Positions 48,363 to 59,402 of a DNA stretch of 64,000 nt are shown here, in pieces. The notes under the pieces are model-generated. The model was not told the origin of the DNA and made no database searches. It saw only the letters and a program-made list of their open reading frames with translations. How positions within the stretch are numbered: position 1 is the first letter of the stretch; each line of letters starts with the position of its first letter. This DNA comes from Capsaspora owczarzaki ATCC 30864. Taxonomy: Eukaryota; Opisthokonta; Filasterea. The translations under genes and the position numbers were made by a program. The DNA is taken from assembly GCF_000151315.2 (NCBI RefSeq), contig NW_011887300.1, positions 490,329 to 554,328 of the forward strand, written 5' to 3'.

Positions 48363-48928
48363 ATGCACCCAGATCCCGCCTTCCAAGCTCAAGGTAGTAA
48401 GTAGTAGTTTGAAGCCGTCCTTTTGCTTCTTCTTCTTCCTCTCTCCATTCAAACGCAGCCGTCATTCGCTGACGCCACTTCGCCTTCCATTGACGATGCG
48501 TTCGTGCATCTACATGGTCTTGGCTCCCCCCCCCCTTTGTCGACGTGGCTGCCGTCGTCAGACTTCTGGTTTGAAATGAGACGTGGCAGCAACTCAAAAA
48601 AAAAAAAAAAAATAAAAAAATAATAAATTCTCCTTTTTTTTTTTTTTTTTTTTTTTGAGTTTTTCCATTCAAACTGTGTCGATCAACGCTTTTTTTTTTG
48701 CTTCCTCTTCTTCCAATGCGTTTGTTCACTCTTTTGTTTCCTCATTCTGACGTTGTCATTCTCATTGTGCTCTACATTGTCGCTCGCTTGCTTTCCTGCA
48801 ATCTCGTCTTCTCTTCCAATTCCTGTTCGGTTTCAAAATCGCTGCGATCGCACTTTTTTTTTTTTTTTTTTTTTTTTCTCGTTCAGTTCAGTTCAGTCAT
48901 TTTGTGATTTTTGACACGTTCAGTTCAT

Positions 48929-48966
<38 letters not shown>

Positions 48967-51900
48967 TGTTGCTGTTTCATTGCATCAAACTCACTGAGCA
49001 AACAACCCCCCTGCCTTTTGCTGTGAAATTGTAGGCGGGTTTGCGCAGTTTGCTGCTCCTGGTCAAGGTCAAGGTCAAGGTCAAGGATTGCCACCTCCGA
49101 CTGCCGCCTCGAGTCATACAAGCGCAGCACATCCTCCCCACGCAGGAGGATTCCATCAGGCTCCGTTGCAAGCACACACGGGCGCAGGACCGGGACTCCC
49201 GCCTCCGACACAGATGGCGCCGCGCACGACGACTGACACATCAGCATTTGGCGCGCCTCCACCGACGACGACTGGTGCTGCGTTTTACTCCCCGAGCGGC
49301 CACGCAGGCACATACCCTGGCCAACACGCTGCACCACAGGAGGGTCTCATGGTCTCGCAGGGGCGTCAACCGGGGCCGCCGGGACCCGCTGCTCCACCGC
49401 CGCTCTCTTCCTCCTCCTCCTCCTCCTCGGCTGGCCAGCAGTTCCACACTTTGCCGCAGCCGCCACCCGGAGCACCGTCATCTCAGCAGCAGTTCCACGC
49501 CTTGCCATCCGGAGCGCCGCATCAGCAGCAGTTTGGACAGCAGCAGTTTGGCAACACTTCTTCGCAGCAGCTCACTTCCCCTCCGCAGCAACACCAGCAA
49601 CCACAACAACAGGCCCCGTCTCAACAAGCATGGCAGTCTCCTGCGCAACCGCCGTTCAACCCGGCCGCTGGGCATCCTGCGCGCACCGACCCCAACTCGC
49701 TTTCCGGGCCAATTGCCAGCATGAGTTTGCAACCACAGTCACTTCAGTCGCAGCCGCAGCTTCCTCACCAACCACCACATGCTCAGCAACCGTCGCAGTT
49801 TGGCGAGCAGCAATTCCCATCGAGCCAACAACCCGGATTCCACGCGGCCGCACCACCCCAATCGCTCCCTCAGGCTGCCGCCCAACCCGGTTATGCGCCT
49901 CCGCAGCAGCAGCAGCAGCAGCAGCCCTCGGCTTTCCCACCTTCACAGCAGCCCTTCTCGCCTCCTCAGGCTGGTTTGACACCTGCTGGAATGCCGCCTA
50001 CTGATGCCGGATTCTCTGCCACCTCGCCTCAAGGAGCATCGGCCAATCGTCGGCGTTATCCCACCCCTGCTGCAGCAGCTGCCTCGTACGGAGCCGCTCC
50101 TCAACAGCCTCAACTCAACAGCCAGATGCCGCAATCCCAGCCGCCATTCAGCAATGGACCGCCTGGGTTTGCACCCCAAAGCGGCCAGTTTGCCGCGCCA
50201 ACCCAGCCGTTTGGCAATCAGCAGCAAGCGCAGCAGCAAGTGCAGCCACAGCAGTTTGGCCAGCAACCTCCCTCCCAGTTTGGAGCTGGTCCTGGTATGT
50301 CTGCTCCGCCTTCCACGCAGCAGCCACAACAACCGCCCATGCAACCAAACCAGTTTAGCAACCAGCCATCCTTTGCTCAGCATCAACAACAGCAATTCTT
50401 GCAACAGCAACAGCAGCAGCAACAGCAACCGGGATTCCCACAGCAGCAACCTGCTGGATTCCAACAACCTGGATTCCAACAGCCACAACCTGGATTCCAG
50501 CAGCAACAACCTGGATTCCAACAACCAAACCAGCAGCTGCAGCAACAGCAGGGCGGATTCCAACAAGCAGGCAAACCCCCGCAAAAGCAAAGCCGAATTG
50601 ATCCCAATCACATTCCCTCGCCAGTGGCGGTCATGGAGGGTGACCAGCAAACCTTTGACGGCGTTGCAGCCTACATTGCAAGTGCACCCGTCGCCGGCTT
50701 GGCCCCTTCTGCCTCGTTTACCGGAGCGACCACGCCCACCGCGACTGAGAGCAAACACATTCCGCCTCTGGCATCGACAACCGTTCGTCTCGTTGATGAC
50801 GGCAACTGCACACCGCGCTTTATGCGTGCAACAATCAACAATGTTCCCATTTCCGAAGAGCTGCTGAACAAGACCAAGCTGCCGTTCGGCGTCATTGTGA
50901 CTCCTATGGTTGACACGACGCCTGGCGAGCAGCCAATCTACGTTGCCGACCACGGCACCGATGGACCCGTGCGATGCAACCGTTGCAAGGCCTACATTAA
51001 CTGCCACGTGACGTTCATCGATGGCGGCCGCGCGTTTGTGTGCAATTTGTGCAGCCAGAAGAACGAAGTGCCTGCAGCCTACTTTTGCAACCTCGACCAC
51101 ACTGGCCGGCGTCTCGACGTGAACGCGCGTCCCGAGCTCCGCTTTGGCTCGGTCGAGTTTGCTGCCACCAAAGACTACTACAACCGTCCTCCGCTTCCTC
51201 CGGCCTACGTGTTTGTGATTGACGTGTCGTGGCACTCGGTGCATTCGGGAGTGCTCTTGACCGTCATCCAGGCCATCAAAAGCTTGCTCGACTCGCTGCC
51301 CGCTGCCGTCCCAGTCGAATCCCCGAGTCAACCTGGCGACGATCGCATCGACAGCGAACCTACGAGCAGCTCCGCTCGCGCCACTGGCAGGACGCGGTCA
51401 CCTGTCAAGGTCGGCTTTATCACGTACGATCGCGCAGTGCACTTCCACAACCTAAACCCTTCGCTGACGCAGTCACAGATGCTCATTGTGAGCGACGTGA
51501 CGGATGTTTTCTTGCCGCTGGCGCCCGAGGGCGGGTTGTTGGTTGACGCGTTCCAGTCGCGCTCTTTGATTGAATCCTTCCTCGATCGTTTGCCGCAGCA
51601 ATTCCACGACACGAAGCAATCCGACCCGGCGATTGGCCCCGCGTTGCAGGCCGCCCATCTCGCTGCCAAGGATCGCGGAGGCAAGGTTCTCTTTTTCCAG
51701 ACCACCTTGCCCAGCTCGGAGCTTCCCGGCAAACTGACGCGACGAGATGACGTCAAGTTGCTAGGCACGGACAAGGAAAATACCATCATTGCGCCCAACC
51801 CCACCGACACGTTCTACCGCAAGCTTGCCACAGACTGCACCGCATCCGGAGTGTCTGTTGATCTCTTCCTCTTGTCGCCTTCGTATCTCGACGTCGCGAC

Positions 51901-53519
51901 TGTGAGCCAAGTGAGTGCGTTGACTGGCGGTTCTGTGTATCACTACCCGAACTTTACAGCCGCGCTGGACGGCGAGCGTCTCTTCCGCGAGATTCGCTAC
52001 ACTGTCACCCGCACCACCGGCTACGACGCGCTCATGCGTCTGCGCTGCAGCAACGGGCTGCGTGCTGTCGAGTTCTTTGGCAACTTTAGCATGCGCAACA
52101 CAACTGACATGGAGTTGGCAGGCATTGATGCTGACAAGGCGATTGGCATCCAACTTCGGCATGACGACACGCTCAGCGAGCGCCAAAACGCATACTTGCA
52201 GCTTGCCCTGCTGTACACGAATGCGCACGGGCAGCGCCGCATTCGAGTCCACAACATTGCGCTTCGCATCTCGAATGTTATTCAAGATGTGTTCCGGCAC
52301 GCTGAAATGGACACCATCCTGAATTTCATTGCCAAGCAGGCTGATCGCGATGTCCACAAGAAGCCACTTCGCGCCGTCCGCGACCATTTCAGCGATCTTT
52401 GCATTGCCATTCTGACCAACTACCGCAAACACTGCGCGGCCAATTCGTCTCCTGGCCAGGTAAGCAGACGGGGGGGGGCGGAGGTTGAAAGTTTCGTCAT
52501 GTTTGCTCTTTTTTTTTTTGTGTGTGTGTGATGGATGTTGATGGCTGATTTTGTGTTTTTGGTCGGTTCATTATGCTTTTGCCTGTAGCTCATTCTGCCA
52601 GAAGCTCTGAAGCTGCTACCCGTTTACACCAACGCCCTTCTCAAGTGCGATGCGTTCCGAGGAGGGTCTGCTGTTGCGCCTGATATTCGCGCGGCGACCC
52701 TGCATGCCCTGTCGTGCATGGCTGTCTCCAATTCCATCCCTTTCTTCTATCCTCGGTTGTTGTGCGCAACTGACGCTCGTGCCAGGGATGTTGTTGATGA
52801 TCGTCTGCCTCGACTGGTGCGCACGTCGTATGAGCGATTGGATGATACGCAAGTGTATCTGTGTGGTAAGTTTCGGTGCAACAGCTGTTGGCTTGTTGCT
52901 TGTTGCTTTATGGCGCTCTCTCTCTCTCGTGTGTGTTCTTGCTCATCATCCTTTTCCTTTGCCTCGTGTCACTCAGAGAACGGCGTGTACTTGTTTGTTT
53001 GGGTTGGGCGTAACACTTCGAGCGAGCTGCTGCAATCCTTGTTTGGTGTTCCGACATTCCAGGCCGTTGACACGACAAAGGTACATGTGGGATGGTGTAT
53101 TGGCGCCCGACTGCTCTGCAACCAGCGGCTGCATTGTGATTTGGCTCAGCTCAATCCCACTTTTTTTTTTCCCGGGACCAGACATCACTTTCGGCGTTCG
53201 ACAACCCCATCTCTTCCAAAATGCGATTGTTTGTCGACATCCTTCGTCGCCAGCGCCTCTCGTCCCGCTTTTTGCGCATGAGCATTGTGAAGCAACAGGT
53301 TTGTTCGAAATTATCTGGCGTTGGCGTTCCGATCGCAGCCATTTTCTTTATCATCTCACTGGTTTTGTTTTCTGCTTTTCGTTGACAACAAAGGACGCTT
53401 CGGAAGTTGCCTTCCTCAATATGCTAGCGGAAGACAAGGGTCCCGATACCATGTCCTACGTGGATTATCTTTGCCACATTCATCGCATTATTCAAGCCGA
53501 TATCTCGACCAATTCCTAA
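48363..53519 (+). CDS. SEC24: SEC24 COPII coat cargo adaptor
   Basis: SEC24 pairs with SEC23 in the inner COPII coat and selects cargo for export from the ER. Exon 1 (48363-48393) encodes MHPDPAFQAQ; after a 641-base intron exon 2 (49035-52459) continues GGFAQFAAPGQGQ. Further exons are 52589-52865, about 52977-53080, about 53183-53299 and about 53395-53519. The N-terminal ~530 residues are a Gln/Pro-rich disordered region. Then come the zinc finger VRCNRCKAYINC ... FVCNLCSQ, the trunk (YVFVIDVSWHSVHSGV), the beta-sandwich, the helical domain (YRKHCAANSS ... LILPEALKLLPVYTNALLKC) and the gelsolin-like domain (ENGVYLFVWVGRNTSSELLQ). It ends YLCHIHRIIQADIS, as in other SEC24 proteins. A 35-base GA run lies in intron 1. 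The start is supported by phase: exon 1 plus exon 2 keep frame. Confidence 0.95.
48929..48965. repeat. GA dinucleotide microsatellite
   Basis: About 17 tandem GA units within SEC24 intron 1, preceded by poly-T runs at 48633-48656 and 48850-48877. Confidence 0.95.
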
Positions 53520-53675
53520 TTGACGTGTCTGCCTTTCTGTTTGCCATTTTTCAGAATGAAAGCGATTTTTTTTCAATGACAAAGACGGAAACAACAAAAG
53601 CGCGTCTCGGCAATTTTTTCCCGCCAAACATTGTCTTGGCACTTTTTTCCAGCCAAACATCACCCCAGTGAAAGT

Positions 53676-54041
53676 TCACGAGAACAAAAAGTAATCGGCA
53701 AAGGATTTGCGCTCACTGTGCAGATACTTCGGAAGCTGGCTGGCAAACTCAGTCCATTGCGCCTCGGACAAGGGAAAGGTGGAACACATGTCCTCCGGGT
53801 CCATTTCGCCTCGAATCTTGGCAAGCACATGGATTTCCGCCGGATAGCCGACAAACACCTTGATCTTCGTGGCATCATAGGGCTCGTCGATTTCGTGGTA
53901 CTTGAGCGAATAGCATGCCAATTGCGAGCCAGGGATGCATGGCTCCTCACGCGCCAAAATGTCCGCGTGGAATTCCTTGGGAAGTTTCGCCAGAGTGGTT
54001 GCAACGCCTCGAAGGTGTCTGAAACTGAGATAGATGCCCAT
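53676..54041 (-). CDS. Small orphan protein, family copy A
   Basis: Intronless frame of 121 residues from the ATG at 54041; a longer frame starts at 54101 but only sequence from MGIYLSFRHLRG aligns with copy B. It shares with copy B (58563-58946) the pattern LRG[VI]xxxLAK[LF]PKE[FL]H, a Cys-x-Pro-Gly-Ser turn, TK[IV]xVxV, FPLSxxxWxEF, and a C-terminal block LPxYLHxERKSFADYFL. The predicted fold mixes helices and strands with no membrane segment. The gene ends 157 bases beyond the SEC24 stop on the other strand. I do not recognise the family. Confidence 0.72.
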   Translation of the reverse strand: MGIYLSFRHLRGVATTLAKLPKEFHADILAREEPCIPGSQLACYSLKYHEIDEPYDATKIKVFVGYPAEIHVLAKIRGEMDPEDMCSTFPLSEAQWTEFASQLPKYLHSERKSFADYFLFS

Positions 54042-54549
54042 TTTGTGCGGTACGGAGATTGGTGAAAGAAAGACTGTCCGAGTCATCTTGGACTGGTCCA
54101 ATAAGGCTCTTCGAATTCCAGTCAGTCAGGTTGGTTGATTGCAGCACGTGTCGGCTGGGCAGTGGAGTTGAGCAAGGGGGGGGGGCAGGGAAGTCTCAGA
54201 AATTGAGGACGGTGGAAAAACGTCCGTTGCTTGTCCTTGTTCTCGTCGCTCGCCGGGTGGAACTCGCCAATCCATGAAAGAACAAACACCAACATACACC
54301 CAACGTGTGCGCTTTGCAAAACAAAGTCGGTTCAGCAATCATAGGAGTGCCAGTCTTAGAATTCTTGCCCGGCACCTCGCCTTCGTGCCCAAACAACAAC
54401 CACACCTCTCAATCGAGGTGGCTGTGATTGAACACTCCCACTCGAACTAACACACCAACCCCCCGCCTCCCCATCCTGTCTTTGTCTTGCCCGTGCTTGA
54501 TATTTCAAAAAAGGAGCAGAGTACTGTTTGAGCGGGAGTGGTGCGGGGA
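54042..54549. other. Divergent promoter region
   Basis: Spacer between the divergent copy A and 5-phosphatase genes, with a G run at 54178-54186. No gene was seen. Confidence 0.4.
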
Positions 54550-57500
54550 ATGCAATCCAAGCAGAACGCCGACAGTGCTGCTGAGCAAGTGGCGATAGTC
54601 ACCACTGGCTCGCTTCCACGTTCGACGCCAAGCCACCACGGTCCAGTCCGATCATCACCCATTCAAACGCCGCAAATCCCGGTCTCAGGAGGCGAGCAGA
54701 GCGCGTCTGGCTCGAGCTCGCTGCCGCATTCGACCGCGGGTCTGTCATCATCATCGGCGTCCTCTGCTGAGAGCACTGCGCTCTCAAGGCGCCTGGCACC
54801 GCTCCAACCGCATGCAAGTCTCTCGTTGGACCCTTCTGGACCCACTTCCACGGCGCTCATCACACCGAACGGCGTTGGAAATGCCGGCCCTGGATCTCCA
54901 GCTCAACCGGCCGCATTCAAGTTCATTGGCGCACAGGGCTACCGACCTGCAAGTCGCTCAGAATACCTGCTCCGATGCTGGTGCATCAAGCGCAACATGT
55001 CCATCAAAACGCTACTTGGAGTGAGTGAGGCATTTTTTTTCCCCCTCTCGTGCTCGACACTCGACACGACCCAACCATTCACCTGCGTTTTTGGTTTTGT
55101 TTTGGCTATTCCTTTGACTCGGTTATTTTGCTCCACATCTCAGATCTGGTTCTTCGGGACGTTTCTCCTGGCAGTGATTTTGAACACGGCTCTCTTTGCT
55201 CGAAATTCAGGCGACATTGTCGACAAGGTCTTGTCGCTTGGGTTTACCATCCTCTTTCTCGGCATCCAGTTTGGATTTATCTGCTGGTTTGTCATGACGC
55301 TGACACGACCCCTGCGGGCGTTCGAGCAGGACATGAGAAACATGACGAAATTGCTCGAGGCAATGAATGCAGATGAGCCAGCCCCACCACTTTCCGCGCA
55401 GCCCAAACCGAGCGTTGGCCAACCAGCAGCAGAGCCAGCTTCGCCTTTGCCTGTAGACCACGCGAGCATCGCAGTTCCCGGGTCACCCGCGAACGATCTC
55501 GAAGCGGGCAGCGCGGCGCTCGCGGAAAATGCAGCTTCGTCAAGCAGAGTCTCAGAGCTGACTCAAGTGTTTGAAGCACAGTCTCAACTGCTGACAATGG
55601 CGTCTCGCACTCACGAGCGCAACCATCGCCTTCGCACAGACTTGACCATGGCGTATGATACCGTGTCACAGTTGATGCAACGATTGCAGCAGCGCGAGCG
55701 CCAACTTGCTGCCGCTCAGCGCGAATTGCTCGACTTTGAACTCATTGTTTCTCAAATGGCCGCTGCCGATGAAGCCGCGCATGGTGCAACGGACGACAAC
55801 GTATCCGTCTATGACGATGACGACCAGCAGAGCCTTGCCAGTTTTGCAGAGGCCGAGGTTGAGGACAATCCAGCCCCGCCCTCGGCTGCCCCGCGTCTCG
55901 AGGTGCCGGCGCCACCATCCCGAGCTCGTCGTCCTTCATCTGTGTCTCTAAGCGGAGGAGACATTGAACGGTTGAAATACCAGGTGGAGCACTCGCGCCA
56001 ACAGGGCATTTTTGCCGACACAGCGTTTGAGGCCAACCGGCTGGTGCTTCCCAGGACTTCTCTGCCACTTTCTCCCCCGCCTCGCGTTCTGCCGCCGCCG
56101 GCAGCTCACAGCGGAATCGACCAAGTGTTGGCCGCAGTTGGCTCTGCGCCTGCGGTCATTTCAGTCACGCCCGCCACCCCACACGACCCTGCACCGCCAC
56201 CCAATCCCCTTCCAACTGTTCAGCCCGTCGAGGGTGCGTTAATAGCGCCTCCACCCATGCATCCCTCGTCCAACACTACTCCGCGACTCGTCTCTCTGTC
56301 GTCTCAGTTACATCGACGGATTGAGCCGCTTCTCGGACTCTCGCTCCGGTCTGTCTCCAAACCCTTCACGATCAGTATCGGCACGTGGAATGTCGGCAAT
56401 GCCGCGCCGGTTGGAACGCTGCTTCCGTGGGTTGATCCTGGGGCAGACTTGGTCGCAATTGGAGTTCAAGAGTGCGCGTATTCCGCTCCAGAAGGAAGCA
56501 GCTGCGAGAGTCACTTTCATAGCCTCTTGCTCGATGCTCTAGGATCGCAATTCTCAACTGTCACCGTGTGCAACATTCTTGCTGCGGCAGGAATGCGCGC
56601 TCCCAACACCAAAGCCTTTTATGACACGGCCGGCATTCGCCTGTTTGTGTTTGCACGCCGCGCCATCGTTCGCTACATTTCCAGCGTGCAGACGGACGCC
56701 GTTCGAACGGGCCTGGCCAAAGTTGGCTTTAACAAGGGCGCGGTTGGCGCGTCCTTGCGTCTGTTTGATCTTTCCATCTGTTTTGTGAATGCCCACTTTG
56801 CGGCTCACCAGGAGAAAATCCGTGAGCGCAACCAAGACTTTGGTCGCATCATCTCCAAAATGAATCTGGGCGAGTCGGACGCGGACTTTTCAAACGCCTT
56901 CCACGCTGTCTTCTGGATGGGGGATTTGAACTATCGTATCGAACGATCGCGCGATGCCGTTCTCAGCACCATCTCGACCGTTCAGCAGGACCAGCAACGC
57001 GTTGCAGCCGAGGCTGCTGCGACCCATCTCGCTTCGTTCGAGGCGCAGTCGCAACTGGCGAACGAGGCGTCTGGCCTGCCAGCCAATCCGTGGCGCGATT
57101 TGCTCAGCGTGGATCAGCTCAACCTAAACCGCGCCGCTGGTTGCGTGTTTGCTGGATTTGACGAAATGCCCATTTCTTTTGCACCCACCTTCAAGCTCGA
57201 TCCTGGCGCTTCGACATACGAGTCGGTGAAGAAGCGTGTACCATCGTGGTGCGATCGCGTCTTGTACAAGACTCTGCCCGGCGTCTCTGTTTTGCCCGTT
57301 TCGTACGAATCCGTGCCCACGATGCGCTCCTCTGATCACCGTCCCGTCCAGGCAAAGTTCACCATCGATATTCCGCTCCCGCGCCCGGTCTCCGTTCAGC
57401 GCATGTTCCCTGCACGACTCGTTTTGACAAACGTGATTGTCACCCAAGTGCCCAATCCTCCAGCATACGTCACCTGGTCTGAGGGCGTGGATTCTGGCCA

Positions 57501-58329
57501 TGCGCATCATCATGCCGCCGCCGGCGTCGACACTGCTGCAGGTCCGTCCTCACCCGCGAAACCAGCTAGTGCCCACCGTATTCCGACAGAGCCGGTCCTT
57601 GCCGCTGGACTTGCCGGCACTTTGGCGCCTGCAATGAACGCTGCTGCTGCCGCCGCTGTGATTGCCAGCCCGTCCGTGCACAGTGAGGGCTCTGGCGTGG
57701 TTGTTTCGCTGGACGACACCAAAGCGGAAACGAGCGCTCGCGGGGCGCTACTCACGTTTTTGCCAAAGTTTGGCAAAAAGCGCAAACCTTCCGATGACCA
57801 CGATGACGCTCCAGGAGATGCCGACGATGACGCCATGCACCTTGGCGAAATTGCAATGGACAGCGAGCAGCTCGGAACCGATGCGGACAACTCGCTCCTC
57901 TTTGCCAGCTCTTTTATGCAAACGGTGGTTTGGTCGCAATGGCACCGCCAGTCGCTGACGCTGGATTTGTGGGAGACCGAATTGCAAGAGCTGGGAACGT
58001 TGCATGTCAAGATCTTCCTACGCCGGAAACTCGATCAGTCGGCCTCCTACTCTGACTTGTCGGCGCTCGACGAGCGTCGCAAGGCAACCCATCGCCTTGG
58101 CGAGGGAGCGCTTGGGCTCCGGTCTGTCGTCGACGCGCTTCTGGCCAGCTCGCCGTTGACACCCGCCACCAAATCGGTTCGGCCATCGGACGGCGACGCA
58201 CCCACCAAGCAAGTGAATCGCGAAACGCCGTTTGATGTTCCCTTGTTTCAGAACGGTCGGCTCGTTGCGCACGTTCGTGGCATGGCGAAACTGTCGCGGC
58301 GCAGTAACCGTCGGACGGCTGTGCGGTAG
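54550..58329 (+). CDS. Inositol polyphosphate 5-phosphatase with two N-terminal membrane segments
   Basis: Two exons (54550-55020 and 55144-58329; 123-base intron) give 1218 residues. The 5-phosphatase catalytic domain (about residues 560-900) removes the 5-phosphate from inositol phosphates or phosphoinositides. Its signatures are present: SIGTWNVGN, VAIGVQECAYSAPEG, VNAHFAAHQEKIRERNQDF, FWMGDLNYRIERSRD (about 747), PSWCDRVLYK (about 856) and SDHRPVQAKF (about 886). Two hydrophobic segments near residues 158-215 (WFFGTFLLAVILNTALFA and VLSLGFTILFLGIQFGFICWF) follow a disordered N-terminus, then a coiled-coil-like region (LMQRLQQRERQLAAAQRELL). A C2-like C-terminal region contains WETELQELGTLHVKIFLRRK. 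Membrane segments at the N-terminus are unusual for this enzyme class. The start at 54550 is the first ATG; the frame also opens at a GTG 12 bases earlier. Confidence 0.9.
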   Translation: MQSKQNADSAAEQVAIVTTGSLPRSTPSHHGPVRSSPIQTPQIPVSGGEQSASGSSSLPHSTAGLSSSSASSAESTALSRRLAPLQPHASLSLDPSGPTSTALITPNGVGNAGPGSPAQPAAFKFIGAQGYRPASRSEYLLRCWCIKRNMSIKTLLGVSEAFFFPLSCSTLDTTQPFTCVFGFVLAIPLTRLFCSTSQIWFFGTFLLAVILNTALFARNSGDIVDKVLSLGFTILFLGIQFGFICWFVMTLTRPLRAFEQDMRNMTKLLEAMNADEPAPPLSAQPKPSVGQPAAEPASPLPVDHASIAVPGSPANDLEAGSAALAENAASSSRVSELTQVFEAQSQLLTMASRTHERNHRLRTDLTMAYDTVSQLMQRLQQRERQLAAAQRELLDFELIVSQMAAADEAAHGATDDNVSVYDDDDQQSLASFAEAEVEDNPAPPSAAPRLEVPAPPSRARRPSSVSLSGGDIERLKYQVEHSRQQGIFADTAFEANRLVLPRTSLPLSPPPRVLPPPAAHSGIDQVLAAVGSAPAVISVTPATPHDPAPPPNPLPTVQPVEGALIAPPPMHPSSNTTPRLVSLSSQLHRRIEPLLGLSLRSVSKPFTISIGTWNVGNAAPVGTLLPWVDPGADLVAIGVQECAYSAPEGSSCESHFHSLLLDALGSQFSTVTVCNILAAAGMRAPNTKAFYDTAGIRLFVFARRAIVRYISSVQTDAVRTGLAKVGFNKGAVGASLRLFDLSICFVNAHFAAHQEKIRERNQDFGRIISKMNLGESDADFSNAFHAVFWMGDLNYRIERSRDAVLSTISTVQQDQQRVAAEAAATHLASFEAQSQLANEASGLPANPWRDLLSVDQLNLNRAAGCVFAGFDEMPISFAPTFKLDPGASTYESVKKRVPSWCDRVLYKTLPGVSVLPVSYESVPTMRSSDHRPVQAKFTIDIPLPRPVSVQRMFPARLVLTNVIVTQVPNPPAYVTWSEGVDSGHAHHHAAAGVDTAAGPSSPAKPASAHRIPTEPVLAAGLAGTLAPAMNAAAAAAVIASPSVHSEGSGVVVSLDDTKAETSARGALLTFLPKFGKKRKPSDDHDDAPGDADDDAMHLGEIAMDSEQLGTDADNSLLFASSFMQTVVWSQWHRQSLTLDLWETELQELGTLHVKIFLRRKLDQSASYSDLSALDERRKATHRLGEGALGLRSVVDALLASSPLTPATKSVRPSDGDAPTKQVNRETPFDVPLFQNGRLVAHVRGMAKLSRRSNRRTAVR

Positions 58330-58562
58330 CGCACTAGTCATGCCGCTACTCCACAAGCAACTGCGTACGACGATGCTGCGAATCGGGGGGGTTGATTGAG
58401 AAAGCATTCACAATAAACAACCAACCAAGCCAACAAACACACACACACCAAACAAAAAAAGCAAAAAAAAAGCAAACACAAACAAACCTCAATTCAACAA
58501 AGCGTTATAGGTATCAGTTCCTCCGGCAGTCTTGATTTTCTTTCATACATTCTGCGCTGATA

Positions 58563-58946
58563 ATGGGCTATGCACTTTATTTTTCTCCACTTCGTGGCAT
58601 TCAGACGATTCTGGCGAAATTCCCCAAGGAACTCCATCACGCAATCTTCGAACACCAGGGCTGCCACATCCCCGGTTCTACGTTGTTTGTGTATCCGCTC
58701 GAAAGAGGCGAGCTGAGTGAGTATGATGACGACCACGCCACAAAGGTTAATGTCCTTGTCTGTTTGAAGAAGGAAGAAGATCATTTTGTCGCCAAGAATG
58801 GCTACCACGCTTACCCTTACCTCCTGACACGCTCCAAGTTTCCACTGTCTGATGAGGACTGGAGTGAGTTTGTCAAGCACCTGCCGCCATATCTGCATGG
58901 GGAACGCAAGTCCTTTGCCGATTACTTTTTGATGGATTTCGTGTAA
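58563..58946 (+). CDS. Small orphan protein, family copy B
   Basis: Intronless frame of 127 residues starting MGYALYFSPLRGIQTILAKF. It aligns over nearly its whole length with copy A (53676-54041) but on the opposite strand, so the two copies flank the 5-phosphatase gene and point outward. Shared residues include PKELH, the Cys-x-Ile-Pro-Gly-Ser turn, YDD-x-TKV, FPLSDEDWSEF and LPPYLHGERKSFADYFL. Copy B has a longer, more acidic middle. Function is unknown; an adaptor or small regulatory protein is possible but not shown. Confidence 0.75.
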   Translation: MGYALYFSPLRGIQTILAKFPKELHHAIFEHQGCHIPGSTLFVYPLERGELSEYDDDHATKVNVLVCLKKEEDHFVAKNGYHAYPYLLTRSKFPLSDEDWSEFVKHLPPYLHGERKSFADYFLMDFV

Positions 58947-59402
58947 CTTTGTGTTTGGCGCGAAAACCTGAGCTGAGAAATCCGGTTTCTTGGCTTTTTC
59001 TCTTGATTTTGTGCTGCTTTGCCTCGGACACCTAGTTCTTCATTGTATTGAATACAGCGACGCATCTGCTCGATCTTTCTGGGAGTTCAATCCACGGGCT
59101 GGTCGTCACAGATCCAGAAACACTCGCTTGTCGTGATTTTGTCAACTACGATGCATTTTCAATCTATGGCAATCTATGGCGTATTTTGGAGTTGAGTGAA
59201 ATTCATCATCACTAGACCCAAGTACTTTTCCCCAACTTGATTTTAACTTTGAATTTGGCAAACATCTTTTTGTTTAGAAATTGAATTCGAAACAACAGTC
59301 AGTCTTCTTTTCCTTCCTCATTCTGTTTTTCTGACTCGTACTCACTCGTTGATTTTCGTGTTGTTTTCACCCGAAACCAAAAAAACCCACACATCTGCAA
59401 CC
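58947..59402. other. Intergenic region before RAD51
   Basis: T-rich 456-base spacer holding the RAD51 promoter. A 10-base sequence TCTATGGCAA is repeated directly at 59162 and 59172. No gene was seen. Confidence 0.4.

Noticed and set aside
49943-51331. 462-residue open frame antisense to SEC24
   Set aside because: It lies entirely opposite a strongly conserved SEC24 region and its Leu/Arg-rich repeats mirror the Gln/Pro codons of the other strand.
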